Shown here: positions 23,907 to 34,352 of the stretch, in pieces | Layout of the letters: every line of letters starts with the position of its first letter | How positions within the stretch are numbered: position 1 is the first letter of the stretch | Assembly (NCBI GenBank): GCA_022432975.1 | Contig: CM039510.1 | Span: 35,875,468-35,939,467 of the forward strand | DNA: 64,000 bases | Source of the DNA: Begonia masoniana | Taxonomy: Eukaryota; Streptophyta; Magnoliopsida; Cucurbitales; Begoniaceae | Reading direction: 5' to 3' | Notes under the pieces: model-generated | Database searches by the model: none | The model's input: the letters and a program-made list of their open reading frames with translations, nothing else | Told to the model about the DNA's origin: nothing | Position numbers and translations under genes: made by a program

Positions 23907-24205
23907 GGTTTTTTTTTTTGCACTTTAAAGCCTAAACTATGAGTTTTTTTTCAACTAAACCCTAAACTATCAACCTTAACAATTCAAACCTTAAACTATC
24001 CAAAACCTAACAAATGAAACTCTGGTGGACAACTGATCACTATCTGTTCGCCCGACAACAGACGACCTAGCTAAAAACCACGGCCGGCCGTTCTGTATAG
24101 TCCTATGTGGCACTGGACACATCGGATCAGTTGGATTATTAGGGGTGGAGATTGTCCATTCCACGTGCGGTGCACGAGACTCCTTAACGAATGATAGTTC
24201 GTTGA
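23907..24205 (+). repeat. Left terminal inverted repeat of MULE
   Basis: It pairs with 28865-29152. Landmarks in both arms are AACTATGAGTTTTTTTT, AACTATCCAAAAC, AAACTCTG and GGTGGAGA.TGTC. Similarity fades after CACGAGACTCC. Confidence 0.85.
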
Positions 24206-24486
24206 GAAATGACCGTCTGTTCCACGGAGCATTACGAGAACGACCCGACATGTTATGAGAATGACCGCTCATTTTATCATCAGAGATTGGAATGGATGGC
24301 CGTTTTAAGAACTCGGCCGTCCATTGTTAAAATTAGGGCTGAGAACGGAGGTTCACCACCTCCACAATGGCTGTTCGTTCCCCGACAGTATATAAAGAAA
24401 AAGACGCTAGAACCCGCGAAACCTTAAGAAAAATCCAAATCCTCCCTGTCATTTTGCATTTTTTTTTTCCAAAATCTGATTGATTC

Positions 24487-25308
24487 ATGCCCCACCTTGT
24501 TCATTTCTCCATTCTCAATTGTTTTGTTCGATTTTCATCTAAAACCTCACAAATTCAGCCTAAATTTCCAAAAATCCCCCTAAAATGTCCGAGAGATTGG
24601 TTATTAGACAAAAGGTTGGGCCGACGGAACGTCAGGCACAGTCAACGTTGCAGGGAGGTCCGGCACAAGGTGGTCCAGCACATGTTGTCCAGCACCTTTT
24701 TACCGCGGCAGGGACATAGAGATCTCGTTAGCTGCATAAATCTTTATGTCATGGAGAAGCTGTACAGTGGGAGGAGGTTCGACCCCGACTATGTGATTTT
24801 AAGTTACATGGGTTAGATCGGGCGGACACGCAACAAGAACCTGCCCTATAATGTGTTGATTCAGAAGATCATCGGGTGATTTGGGATTCAGTTATCGTTT
24901 GGAGTGCAGATAAGATCACATTGGGCTGCCGACGTATTTGACAAGATTCATTTGATTCGGATGGACCTAGTTGAAGTTGACGGGATTTGGACGCTGAAGG
25001 GATATCAGGGGGCCTCAACTTCTCAAGATGTTGATATGGAGGAAGTTACAGCACAGCCGGGGTCCCCCTAGGGGTCCACCCAGAGTGCTAGTAGGACGGA
25101 GATAAAAGCTCTCGCAGACAAACTCCTTCAGCTCAAAGTGAGATAGACGAAGTCTCATACAGAGGTGATGGAGTACCTTAGAGGGATGACGGACTACTAG
25201 AGAGATATAAGAAAAATAATCCTGAATTGAATGGAGGTCGATGACAACGATGTCCCACCTTCGTTGACTAATGACGACGATGTCCTACCCGATGTCCCAC
25301 AGCCGTAA
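24487..25308 (+). pseudogene. Second MULE gene, resembling plant transposon-associated proteins, with internal stops
   Basis: One reading frame can be followed from MPHLVHFS to VLPDVPQP across at least six stops, mostly TAG where CAG would fit. Recognisable segments are SCINLYVMEKLYSG, NLPYNVLIQKII, DLVEVDGIWTLKG and an acidic C-terminus. The middle resembles the 'putative plant transposon protein' type seen in several plant elements, and the C-terminal half is coiled-coil-like. A related C-terminal piece sits in the same convergent position in the second MULE (58816-59042), so it belongs to the element rather than being a chance capture. Function is unknown. Confidence 0.6.
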
Positions 25309-25629
25309 CTTTAGTTTATCTTTTGTACTTTATTTTATGTACTTTAGTTTGGTGTAATTTAGTTTGATGTACTTTAGTTTGAGGCAATTTAGTTTAATTA
25401 ATTTAGTTTATGCTATAAAATTTTGATACTGTTTGGTGATTTGAATATGCAGAAACTGCTTGAAACTAGCTATAAGGAAGTCATAAAATAAAGAAAAATC
25501 TATCTAATTTTTCAACTTTTTGTTCACTAAATTACACTATGTGATTTGACCATATGTTCACCACACAATGGAAAGATAATCCATAAATTTTCATGATTTT
25601 CTGACACTTGTACAATTTTGGACTAGAAG
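25309..25629. other. Inter-genic region of MULE, AT-rich
   Basis: It follows the stop of the second gene. The segment about 25540-25620 (with TGTTCACCAC, AATGGAAAGATAAT and ACACTTGTACAATTT) recurs in both arms of the foldback element at 35007-35794. Confidence 0.65.
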
Positions 25630-25918
25630 GACATCGCAAAGTTTAATGCTTGCAATGCAGATTTGGAAAAGTTGTCAAAATATGTTTCGTTAGATTATGA
25701 AAAGAGTGGAGTACTCAATCACATTGATGGATCTTTCGAGATTGATGAAACAAAACATATATTAAATGAGATTTGTTCCAAGAGAAAGATGCGGTGAACA
25801 TGCAGTAAAATCGTTGTCCATCAATGTGATTGAGTACTCCATGATTTTCGTAATCTAACGACACGTATTTTGACAACTTTTCCAAAGCTTCCTTGCAAGC
25901 ATTAAGATTTGTGATGTC
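25630..25918. repeat. Inverted repeat of a coding fragment between the MULE genes
   Basis: The arms at 25630-25730 and 25818-25918 (about 101 bp each, roughly 85-90% identical by eye) are separated by 87 bp. Read outward-in, both arms keep the same open frame with SLDYE and GVLNHIDG in common, so the repeat is of protein-coding origin. The source gene was not recognised. A transcript crossing it would fold into a long hairpin. Confidence 0.8.
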
Positions 25919-25949
25919 TTTTAGGTCCGAAGAAGCTGATATAAAAAAT

Positions 25950-28433
25950 TACAGCCCGAATATAGTCATATGTTTCTTCGTCCATAGCCATGTGTAGAAG
26001 ATTCCTGTACATAATGAAACTATATTAGAAAATAATGAAAGTGTGTTTATGAGAAAAAAAAGGTTGAAATGTACTTGTGTCCCGTCAAATGTGTAGAAAC
26101 CCATAAATATGTCTTGCGAAGCAGAAGTGGCAGCTACGCCTGAAGTGGATCCCCTGTCAGGACAAGTACGACTATTATGGCCTTGACGTCGACATATACG
26201 ACACAAAATTGTAGATTTCTTCCTATAAAAGTTCGACCTCGATGGCTTATCGACATCGCGCACTCTATTCTTCTTCGGCCTACTAGGTTGGCGCCTTCTC
26301 TCAGGCGGATGATTGCGTGCATTCTATGTATAGACGACCACATGTCCATGCCACTAATGGGACGAATGAAGTTTGAGTACATCTCTACATATGTCGCCCA
26401 GTGATAGTGACGATGAACGAAATTTTTTGGTGCCAGTCTATGAAATGTATGCATGGAATGGAATGGACAAATGAGATTCCAGTAAGCTCCCACCTGCAAC
26501 AGTTGCACGCGCCTGCATTCAGGTCGACAACATATTGTTTGTTGTCGTTGTTAACCTCAAATCGTGCACCTCCCGCTAATGCAACATTCCAATTTCAAGC
26601 TGCACAAATTTACCTTCCCAAGATTTTTCTTTATCTTAGGACACAGGAGGTCTGTTGACGAGAGCATCTTCTCGTATTTCTTTACAATGTGAGTCATCAA
26701 GTACTTTTGAATCATCTCGAACATGGTCAGGATCGGTTTGTCCATGGCCGACAATAGAACTTCATTGAATGACTTACATAAATTATTCAAGCCCATATCG
26801 CACTTTGGGAATCGAGGAAAACACATGACTAGCCCAATAACTAGGCTATGTTCGTCGAAGCCATGCGTGAGCATCCAGGTTAATTTGATGTAGTTTTCTC
26901 ATTTCTATCTCAAAATGAAAATTTATGGCTGCCCTAGCCGCATTCCACATTGCATCACTGAATGATCTGCTCAGAAATTGGCTTTTGAAATTTGCGTACA
27001 TATGCCGGAGGCAGTAGCGGTGTTCGGCTAAACCTAATTATTTCTCTACAGCAAGCAACAACCCCTAATATGTGAAAGAAAAACAGAGTCAACATAAAAC
27101 AATATAACGATCACAACGCCTCAATATTTGTGTTGGAAAAATAATAAAAATAGTGGGAATAATAATAAAAATACTACCATTGTAAAACGTGGAGAGTATT
27201 GATTAGGATAATTCTCAAGAAAGACTGAACTGGAGAATCTTCTACACAGAATTACCTTTTCAAGTAAATTTCCAAGAAAGGCTGGAGGGGTCACAAATTG
27301 TCCCACTTAAAATCCCGTCTCCTAGAAAGAACTTCCTTACGCAGTACAATTACATCACTGAATAAGCGGTACGAGAAACAACAACAAATGTGATCCGACA
27401 CAATTGTACCTCTACGTCCATCTTGAGTGTCTAGGTCTTTTTTCAATATTTACCAAAATCACTTCCGTGAGTCTGTACACTCTGACTCCATGTTGGCAAC
27501 GACAATAGGATATATGTCATCGTTGACATCAATACTGATGGCTATGAGTAATTGGCTGGGCAAGAGCCCTTTAGATGACAACCATCCAAACAGATAATAG
27601 GTCTGACATGCTGCAGCAACCTTGCCTTGCAGCAACCATACACATGTACATTCTTTCAAATATACATGACTCATTCTAGCTAGAGCCCACCAGATAACCA
27701 TGTGTTTTCACTCTGCTACCCGGATTTGATCTAAATATTTTTGCTGCGTACGAATGCAGTAGCTTGAATTGTTCATTGCCCCTCTCATCATTAAGTTTTT
27801 GAGCATCGCTTCTTGCTCTTCTAGCAAGACTAGGTGTAATGTTCACATTCAAATCCTTCCTCAGCGTCTCGATAATAGAAAGAATTTTTCATATAGGTTG
27901 ACTTTTGAACCTATCCAAATAATGGTTTACCACTCATTTTACAGTAGCGTGACGATTCTCAATTTTCCTTGCACCACTGTGAGAATCAGTGTAACTCTTT
28001 ATTTAGAATGTAAGCTCATTTTGCATGATCGAAGTATGCAGTCGCCACTCACATCCGTCTCCACACACTGCCGTAAGTTGTCGAGTTTCACTTTTAATGA
28101 ATTTGATGTCATATCCATTATTCAAATCATATTCGACTATTTCTTCTTTAATAGGCTGTAGAGAACTATATTTTTTACCCAAAAAAAATCCATAGAAATT
28201 TCTTTCCTTATCGGTATGCTTTCTGCCTCGTCATCTTCCAACTCGACCAGTGTTCGAAGCTCATCGTCTAGGGTTTGCGAGGTTGAATGCACCTCTAGTT
28301 CTCCATCATCTTCTAAGTGATCGAATGCTCGAAGATCCTCATATCTGGGCATGTCGTCCGAATACTAGTTCATGTTGGCAGCTTGATTTGTTACATCGTT
28401 TGTATCAACCCATCTACTTTAATCAGAATCCAT
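25950..28433 (-). pseudogene. mudrA-like MULE transposase (decayed)
   Basis: The start at 28433 gives MDSD, matching the second MULE at 56389. In order: acidic N-terminus (SQTLDDELRTLVE), a DNA-binding segment with GDGCEWRLH, the catalytic core around CLDGCHLKGS (frameshifted) and IAISIDVNDDIYPIVVANME, an intron-like interruption, AEHRYCLRHMYANFKS, the SWIM region ending SNFIRPISGMDMW, and the zinc knuckle CRICRRQGHNSRTC. MULE transposase cuts and integrates the element by a DDE mechanism. Stops and frameshifts throughout make it inactive. Confidence 0.9.
27066..27395 (-). other. Probable enlarged intron in MULE transposase
   Basis: The acceptor CATATTAG|GGGTTG (near 27066) is at the same codon boundary as the intron of the second MULE (57432-57521, 90 bp). 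Here the non-matching stretch is about 330 bp, so sequence has been gained. The 61-aa open frame in it has no recognisable match. The donor position is uncertain. Confidence 0.5.
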
Positions 28434-28599
28434 CAACGTAACTAATAAAGAGAAAAATAAAAAGTCACTAGAAATACGATGTCGCTTGAGGATTCAGAGT
28501 TTTTGAGATCTGCGAGTTCAAAATTAAGGGTCATCTCCTGATATAGTATAGGAGATCGGACGGTTGTTCACGAGAGCGGCTGTCCATTCCTTGACCAGT

Positions 28600-28717
28600 C
28601 TGTGACTCAATAATTGTCACAGGCCATAATTTTATTGGGGGAACAGACGATCGTTCTAGAAATCGGCCGTCTGTTCCCCCAAACAGTGTCTGACTCATGA
28701 CAATTATTGAGTCACAG
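28600..28717. repeat. Subterminal hairpin 1 of MULE
   Basis: CTGTGACTCAATAATTGTCA and GGGGGAACAGACG pair with their complements around a 10-nt centre (TTCTAGAAAT). Confidence 0.85.
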
Positions 28718-28721
28718 GCTA

Positions 28722-28829
28722 GTCACTGATTAGGGAAACGGACGGCCATTTACGAAACTAGCCGTCTATTGGTTGGGAAAAAAAGACGGCTGATTTCATA
28801 AACGGTCGTCTGTTTCCCTAATCAGTGAC
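28722..28829. repeat. Subterminal hairpin 2 of MULE
   Basis: GTCACTGATTAGGGAAACGG at the left pairs with CCGTTTCCCTAATCAGTGAC-like sequence at the right. Further pairing (AGCCGTCT and AGACGGCT) continues into the centre. Confidence 0.85.
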
Positions 28830-28864
28830 CAACCTGTGAGAATTATTGTAGAATGTCTAGTTGT

Positions 28865-29152
28865 GTTTAAGAGAACGACCGTTCATTATGGAGACTTGTG
28901 CACAACACGTGGAACTGACAGTCTCCACCCCCTAATCATCCGGCCGATCCGACGTATCTAGTGTCACGTAGGACTGTACAGAATGGACGACCGTTGTTTT
29001 TAGATCAGCCGTTTGTTGTCAGCGAACGAACAGTGATCGGCTATCTGGCAGAGTTTGGTTTGTTTAGTTTTGGATAGTTTAAAATTTAGATTGTTAGGAT
29101 TGATAGTTTAAAAAAAACTCATAGTTTAAGGTTTAAATTGAAAAAAAACCTC
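28865..29152 (-). repeat. Right terminal inverted repeat of MULE
   Basis: Partner of 23907-24205; see the left repeat for landmarks. It ends ...AAAAAAAACCT before ATAATAAA. Confidence 0.85.
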
Positions 29153-29271
29153 ATAATAAACTATACAATACAACAACCCAAATAAAACAGTTACAGATTT
29201 AAAATATTCTTGGACATTTTCCAACTGGTTTTGGGGAAATGCTCATAAAATAAGACGCCAAAACAAACTTG

Positions 29272-29780
29272 TCAATCATGGTTTTTGGAGGATTTGCAGG
29301 CAAAGTAGATAACAGTTTGTGCGACGAGAACGAAAAGGAGTACCACGGCTAAAACTATGATCCTTGGTAGCAAAACTCCTAAAATGTAGAACAACTCACA
29401 CTCTTGTGAACCAATGAGCATTTCAATGTAATAAAGAAGAAGGGTTATGAAAGTTGCAATAAGTGCACAAATGAAGATGCCATAAGACAGCCCTATTTTC
29501 CCCTTGATCAATGATTCGCTCTTAACGATCGCCTCAAACCCACAGGCATTTTTCAGAATTGAAATCACTATAGCTAAAAGGAAAATTGAGGACATATAAT
29601 AGCATATACACTCAAGAAAACCCACAAAAAAACTAGAATAGCTGCAGCTATGTTATAACCCAAAACAATGGCAGAACATCATAAGAAAATGGGTAATGCT
29701 CTCTTAGGAGCATGTAAGGAAACTTCTGACTCTAATTTTGCAAAGGAGATCTTCTTTTCCACTGTAAGTGCTTGCGACTA
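29272..29780 (-). pseudogene. Host gene fragment: multi-pass membrane protein, C-terminal part
   Basis: The minus strand has a 117-codon open frame (29272-29625) with three hydrophobic segments, containing SILKNACGFEAIVKSESLIKGK and ending VAQTVIYFACKSSKNHD. From memory of plant proteomes this resembles an uncharacterised plant membrane-protein family with a conserved E-A-xx-KS-x-LIKGK motif and a QTVIYF-CKS tail. Upstream to about 29780, weaker matches in another frame (KISFAKLESEV, HAPKRALPIFL) suggest the preceding part, separated by a frameshift. No promoter or upstream exons were seen. It is probably a truncated, retained or captured fragment. Confidence 0.55.
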
Positions 29781-29896
29781 AATAGACAATGGAAGAGATG
29801 GAATACATAGATGAAAACGCACCGTAGATGAAAACGTGCCGTAGGGGAATTGGTAGTTTGAGTTGTTGGGGGAGGTTCAGAAATTAGGTAGTAGGG

Positions 29897-30526
29897 TTAG
29901 GGTGCAATTGGAGGGGAAGAGTGGAGAGGGGATGGCTGGGTAGGGTCGGTGTTTAGGTGGGCCGATGAGGGATAACATAGAGCAGATTGATTTTCTGGAG
30001 CTAGTGTAGGAAAATGGCAAGAAATAGGTACGGTGAAGGAAGGGGGTCGGGAAGGGGTTTGTTGTAGGGAGGTAAAAGGGGAGCTAGACTCTACAAAGGT
30101 GACATGACAAGAAATATTAAGTTTGTTGGAGGTAGGATCTAAGCATAGAGAACCTTTTTGGTGGGTGCTGGGACCTAGGAACACGCATCGGAGCGATCGA
30201 GGTTGGAGTTTATGAATGTTGAAAGTTCGGAGAAGAGGGTAACATAGACATCCAAACACACGTAATGACGAATAATCTGGGATAGACTAGAGCAGACATT
30301 CAGATGGAGATTTGTTTTGGAGGACAGGAGTAGGTAATACTTTTATCAAGGAGGAAGCTGTCGCAAAAGCATATGGCCAGAACCGTGGGGGAACTAAGAA
30401 GTGGTAGAGAAGAGAAAAACCAGTTTCAACGATGTGTCGATTTTTTTGTTCAACACGACCATTTTGGTTTGGAGTGTATGGACAGAAAATGCGATGATGT
30501 ATACCAAGAGATTTAAACAGAGAAGT
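29897..30526 (-). pseudogene. Copia A integrase, C-terminal half
   Basis: The open frame at 29897-30259 starts MFGCLCYPLL and includes HKLQPRSLRCVFLG and CHVTFVESS, characteristic of the region after the copia integrase core. Upstream pieces (30260-30526) include SLGIHHRIFCPYTP in a neighbouring frame. The tail is proline- and serine-rich. Confidence 0.8.
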
Positions 30527-30757
30527 TAGGGCTTGAAACTCTCCACCCAGTTAGATTGGACAGTTTGATAGAAACGCCAAATTGAGTGTGAACGAATTTT
30601 TGAAAAAGGATAAAAGTAGCATAGACGTCACTTTTTAGTTTTAGTGGGAATAGCCAAGTGAAGCGAGTGCAGTTGTAACGACCCCTTATCCCAGCAAGAT
30701 ATTATTCGCTCTAGGGATTGGGCCGTAGCCCAATATCCTCCCCCACGGCTTTGTTTG

Positions 30758-30858
30758 GCGAGGACTTCCCAGTCGGTCACCCAACCTGGTACTACTCTCG
30801 CCGAAGCACTTTTAACTTCGGAGTTCTTATGGGATCTGTTGCCAATTGTGCTCCAAAA
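30758..30858 (-). other. 5S rRNA-like domain, Cassandra LTR 1
   Basis: The minus strand keeps CATAAGAACTCCGAAGTTAA, a CGGCGAGAGTAGTACCAGG stretch and GGGTGACCGACTGGGAAGTC: the 5S internal promoter A-box, IE and C-box region. Confidence 0.88.
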
Positions 30859-31204
30859 TGCGTCTTAATATCTTGGGAGGGTCTCTTTACATTTGTTTCA
30901 TTTCCATATACTTTCCCAAGCGATGTGGGATTGTGATGACCCCCATTTTATGACCCGTCACCTTCCGATTCGCCCGCACGGACGTACTACGATCCGGGTT
31001 CCGGTTCGTGCAGCCATCGTACACATACTTACACATTCGGGTCATCCCAATCACCCCCCATCGGGGGCGCAACGTCCTCGTTGGCCACATTTTCTGTTGG
31101 GTACAGGCTCTGATACCATTTGTAACGACCCCTTATCCCAGCAAGATATTGTCAGTTCTGGGAATTGGGCCGTAGCCCACTATCCTCCCCTCACGGCTTT
31201 GTTT

Positions 31205-31307
31205 GGCGAGGATTTCCCAGTCGGTCACCCAACCTGGTACTACTCTCGCCGAAGCACTTGTAACTTCGGAGTTCTTATAGGATCTGTTGCCAATTGTGCT
31301 CCAAAAC
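31205..31307 (-). other. 5S rRNA-like domain, Cassandra LTR 2
   Basis: Same domain as in LTR 1, with CACTTGTAACTTCGGAG instead of CACTTTTAACTTCGGAG on the plus strand. Confidence 0.88.
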
Positions 31308-31652
31308 GCATCTTACTATCTTGGGAGGGTCTCTTTACATTTGTTTCATTTCCATATACTTTCCCAAGCGATGTGGGATTGTGATGACCCCCATTTTATG
31401 ACCCGTCACCTTCCGATTCGCCCGCACGGACGTACTACGATCCGGGTTCCGGTTCGTGCAGCCATCGTACACATACTTACACATTCGGGTCATCCCAATC
31501 ACCCCCCATCGGGGGCGCAACGTCCTCGTTGGCCACATTTTCTGTTGGGTACAGGCTCTGATACCATTTGTAACGACCCCTTATCCCAGCAAGATATTGT
31601 CAGTTCTGGGAATTGGGCCGTAGCCCACTATCCTCCCCTCACGGCTTTGTTT

Positions 31653-31755
31653 GGCGAGGATTTCCCAGTCGGTCACCCAACCTGGTACTACTCTCGCCGA
31701 AGCACTTGTAACTTCGGAGTTCTTATAGGATCTGTTGCCAATTGTGCTCCAAAAC
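31653..31755 (-). other. 5S rRNA-like domain, Cassandra LTR 3
   Basis: Essentially the same sequence as the domain in LTR 2. Confidence 0.88.
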
Positions 31756-32699
31756 GCATCTTACTATCTTGGGAGGGTCTCTATACATATGTTTCATTTC
31801 CATATACTTCCCCAAGCGATGTGGGATTGTGACGACCCCCATTTTACGACCCGTCACCTTCTGGTTGGCCCGCGCGGACGTACCGCCATCCGGGTTCCGG
31901 TTCGTGCAGCCATCGTACACATACTTACACATCCGGGTCATCATAGCAGTCATCTATAAATAACAAGAAATAACGTGCACGAGTAACAAAGTTCACAGGA
32001 GATGGGCCCTAAACATCAGCATGTATTAAATCAAAAGGACATTTAGCATTTGAAACAAACTTTACAAAAGGAAGACGATGAGTTTTGAAAAAAAGGAGTT
32101 AGGGCTTGAAACTCTCCACCCAGTCAGACTGAACAGTTTTGATAGAAACGCTAAATTGAGTGTGAACGAATTTTTGAAAAAGGATAAAAGTAGCATAGAC
32201 GTCACTTTTTAGTTTTAGTGGGAATAGCCAGTGAAGGGAGTTGACAGTAGTCTATAAATAACAAGAAATAACGTGCACGAGTTTAACAAAGTTCACAAAA
32301 GATGGGACCAAACATCAGCATGTATTAAATCAAAAGGACATTTAGCATTTGAAACAAACTTTACAAAAGGAAGACGATGAGTTGAAAAAAAAGGAGTTAG
32401 GGCTTGAAAACTCTCCACCCAGTCAGACTGAACAGTTTTGATAGAAACGCTAAATTGAGTGTGAACGAATTTTTGAAAAAGGATAAAAGTAGCATAGACG
32501 TCACTTTTTAGTTTTAGTGGGAATAGCCAAGTGAAGGGAGTGCAGTCGTCTATAAATAACAAGAAATAACGTGCACCAGTAACAAAGTTCACAAAAGATG
32601 GGACCAAACATCAGCATGTATTAAATCAAAAGGACATTTAGCATTTGAAACAAACTTTACAAAAGGAAGACGATGAGTTTTACTCATCGAGCAAGATAC

Positions 32700-33060
32700 A
32701 CAAGATTGGGAGCGGTCTGATTTTGAAAAAGAAAGATTACATAGTTGTAGGACTTTCTACAACACAGACGAAGAGGGATGTCCAAGCCGGTTATGCCAAA
32801 AAATGAAATGCAGAGATGGGAATCGGCAGTTGAGGATTGAGTGCTCTAACAGGAAGAACTGCCGGAACCTGGTAAAGACCTTCAGTGACCGATCCTTGAA
32901 GGAGGAGCCGATGAGAATTCTGATCCTTGACACATAAAAATTTGTCATGAAATTCGACATAAACACAGTTATCCCGACAGAGTTTCTGGACACTAATGAG
33001 ATTCTGTGATATTTGAGGAGAGTGACAAACAACATGTAAATTTAGAGGACGAGTTGTAGC
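32700..33060 (-). pseudogene. Copia A GAG-pre-integrase domain
   Basis: The open frame at 32757-33035 ends HNRLGHPSSSVL, the zinc-binding start of the copia integrase. The preceding IRILIGSSFKDRS and FQFFLLEHS-like parts fit the pre-integrase domain. It joins the triplicated integrase segment. Confidence 0.8.
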
Positions 33061-33272
33061 AAGAAGAAGAACAGAACCAGTATTAAGGATAGGGAGAAGA
33101 GTACCGTCAGCGGTTGCGACAGAGGAATGGTCGAGATAGGGTTGCAGCTAGTGGAGACTGCAAGCATGCGGTGTCAAATAATTTGTCGCTCCAGAGTCGA
33201 GGAGCCATGGCTCGGTAGCAAAGGGAGAGTTCGGAGTGGGTAGAAGGCCGGCGGTGAAAGGTGGGGATTGGT

Positions 33273-34324
33273 TCAAGCCGGAGAAGGGAGTAGGGAAGTG
33301 ATTGTCGTAGTGGGGGAAGGTGGCGAGATGAACAGACGAGTTAAAGGGAAATTGGGTAGAGTTACGGTTATATGACTGTGGGGCCGGGTATGGTTGTAGT
33401 GGGCCAGGTTGGGTGGTCTGTAGTTTGGGTCCAACCTAAGGTAGCAAACCGGGGAGGAGTGACCCGGTTTGCTGCAAATTTGGCATCGTTCTTTGAAGCG
33501 GCCGGCGGGGCGGGAGGAGATCCAATTTGGAGAACCCGATCTGTGTTGTTCAGCTCCGACTGGGTTTTGTGGCCTGAACAGAATGGAGGTGGGTGGGGGA
33601 GGATGTCGAAAATGAGCAGCGTTTACTTGAAGCAGAGCGGGCGCCAGAAGAGAGATTGCTGCACTTTGCTTTTCCAGGCGAAAATCAAAGCTTTGAAGAA
33701 GACTCTGGACTTCTTCTAGAGGAGGCTCATCCATTCGATTTATGATGGAGACAACAAACGCGTTGTACTCACTTCCAAGTCCGACGAGGAAGTAGATCAT
33801 ACGATCCCTGTAGGAGACTGGCTCTCCGATTTCTGCAAGAGTGTTACACATGGCGGTAATTTTGTGGATGTACTGCACTGTCGAGAGGCTATCTTTGGAG
33901 AGGGAATGGAGTTGGCTTCTAAGATCGGTGATTCTGGCCAACGACGATGAGGCAAAAATACGGGCCAGGCATCCTATATTTCGCTGGCAGTTTATAAGGA
34001 AATGATTTGGGGCAGCAGATCTTCCGACAGAGAGGAGAACATCCAGGATATGAGGAGACAGTTGTATCTCATCCAGAGAGTAAAGTCTGGATTTGCCTGT
34101 GAGGAGAGCGAATCCAAAAACTTCGGTTGAGGGGGAAGACTATTGTCCAGGAGATGATCAATGCCATTTGCAATGGCAATATTAAGCAGTTGCGCCTTCC
34201 AAATGAGGTAATTGTTACAGTTTAGCTTGATTGTGAGAGTTTGGTTTATAGAGGAGAGGGGAGATAAGGGCGAAGGAGAAATGGTTGTTTGGGTAGAGAG
34301 AACTGTTGAGCTAGAGGAAGCCAT
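33273..34324 (-). pseudogene. Copia A gag
   Basis: The start MASSSSTVL at 34324 follows the PBS closely. The LTIKLNCNNYLIWKAQLLN block and WMFSSLSEDLLPQI are typical of copia gag, then LARITDLRSQLHSLSK and, near the C-terminus, the zinc knuckle CQICSKPGHSSPVC. The reading frame breaks once near 33941-33992. A 29-residue hydrophobic extension upstream of the true start comes from the LTR. Confidence 0.87.
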
Positions 34325-34330
34325 CCTTTG

Positions 34331-34345
34331 TTGGCTCTGATACCA
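34331..34345 (-). other. Primer-binding site of copia A, initiator tRNA-Met
   Basis: The minus strand reads TGGTATCAGAGCCAA, 7 nt upstream of the gag Met. Confidence 0.93.
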
Positions 34346-34352
34346 TATAAAG

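Larger units (their letters stand above)
23907..29152. mobile_element. MULE (Mutator-like DNA transposon) with two convergent genes
   Basis: Long terminal inverted repeats of about 290 bp (23907-24205 and 28865-29152) pair along their length. The ends are GGTTTTTTTT with the shared flank ATAATAAA (23899-23906 and 29153-29160), close to the 9-bp duplication expected for MULEs. Inside lie a minus-strand mudrA-like transposase pseudogene (25950-28433) and a plus-strand second gene (24487-25308), tail to tail. The element sits next to a host gene fragment at 29272. It is complete in structure but dead by mutation. Confidence 0.88.
30674..31945 (-). mobile_element. Tandem Cassandra array: LTR-int-LTR-int-LTR
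   Basis: LTRs lie at 30674-31049, 31121-31497 and 31569-31945 (376-377 bp each), with two 71-bp internal regions at 31050-31120 and 31498-31568. Each internal region has the PBS TGGTATCAGAGCC next to the following LTR. The whole array is flanked by a single GCAGT duplication (30669-30673 and 31946-31950), so it behaves as one insertion unit. The LTR end at 31945 reads ...CATCATA rather than CACA. LTR2 and LTR3 are nearly identical. Confidence 0.95.
30527..32689 (-). repeat. Three tandem copies of a 297-bp copia integrase segment
   Basis: Units: 30527-32095 (with the 1272-bp Cassandra array and one 5-bp duplication inside), 32096-32392 and 32393-32689. Each contains GGGCTTGAAACTCTCCACCC on the left and GGAAGACGATGAGTT on the right. 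In translation each repeats the integrase part from CPFDLIHADVW to FVHTQFSVSIKTVQSD. Units differ by a few substitutions and small indels. Confidence 0.88.
29830..34345 (-). mobile_element. Ty1/copia retrotransposon A, 3' truncated, with nested Cassandra array
   Basis: Minus-strand order: PBS (34345-34331), gag with zinc knuckle, GAG-pre-integrase, integrase, and an integrase C-terminal part ending near 29897. Reverse transcriptase and RNase H are absent, so the 3' half was deleted before about 29830. Integrase upstream of the missing RT region is the copia order. A 297-bp part of the integrase is present three times, and a Cassandra array sits in the first unit. Confidence 0.85.

Noticed and set aside
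30718..31959. A set of repeated 67-181-codon frames
   Set aside because: They are shadow frames across the tandem Cassandra LTRs, which are non-coding.
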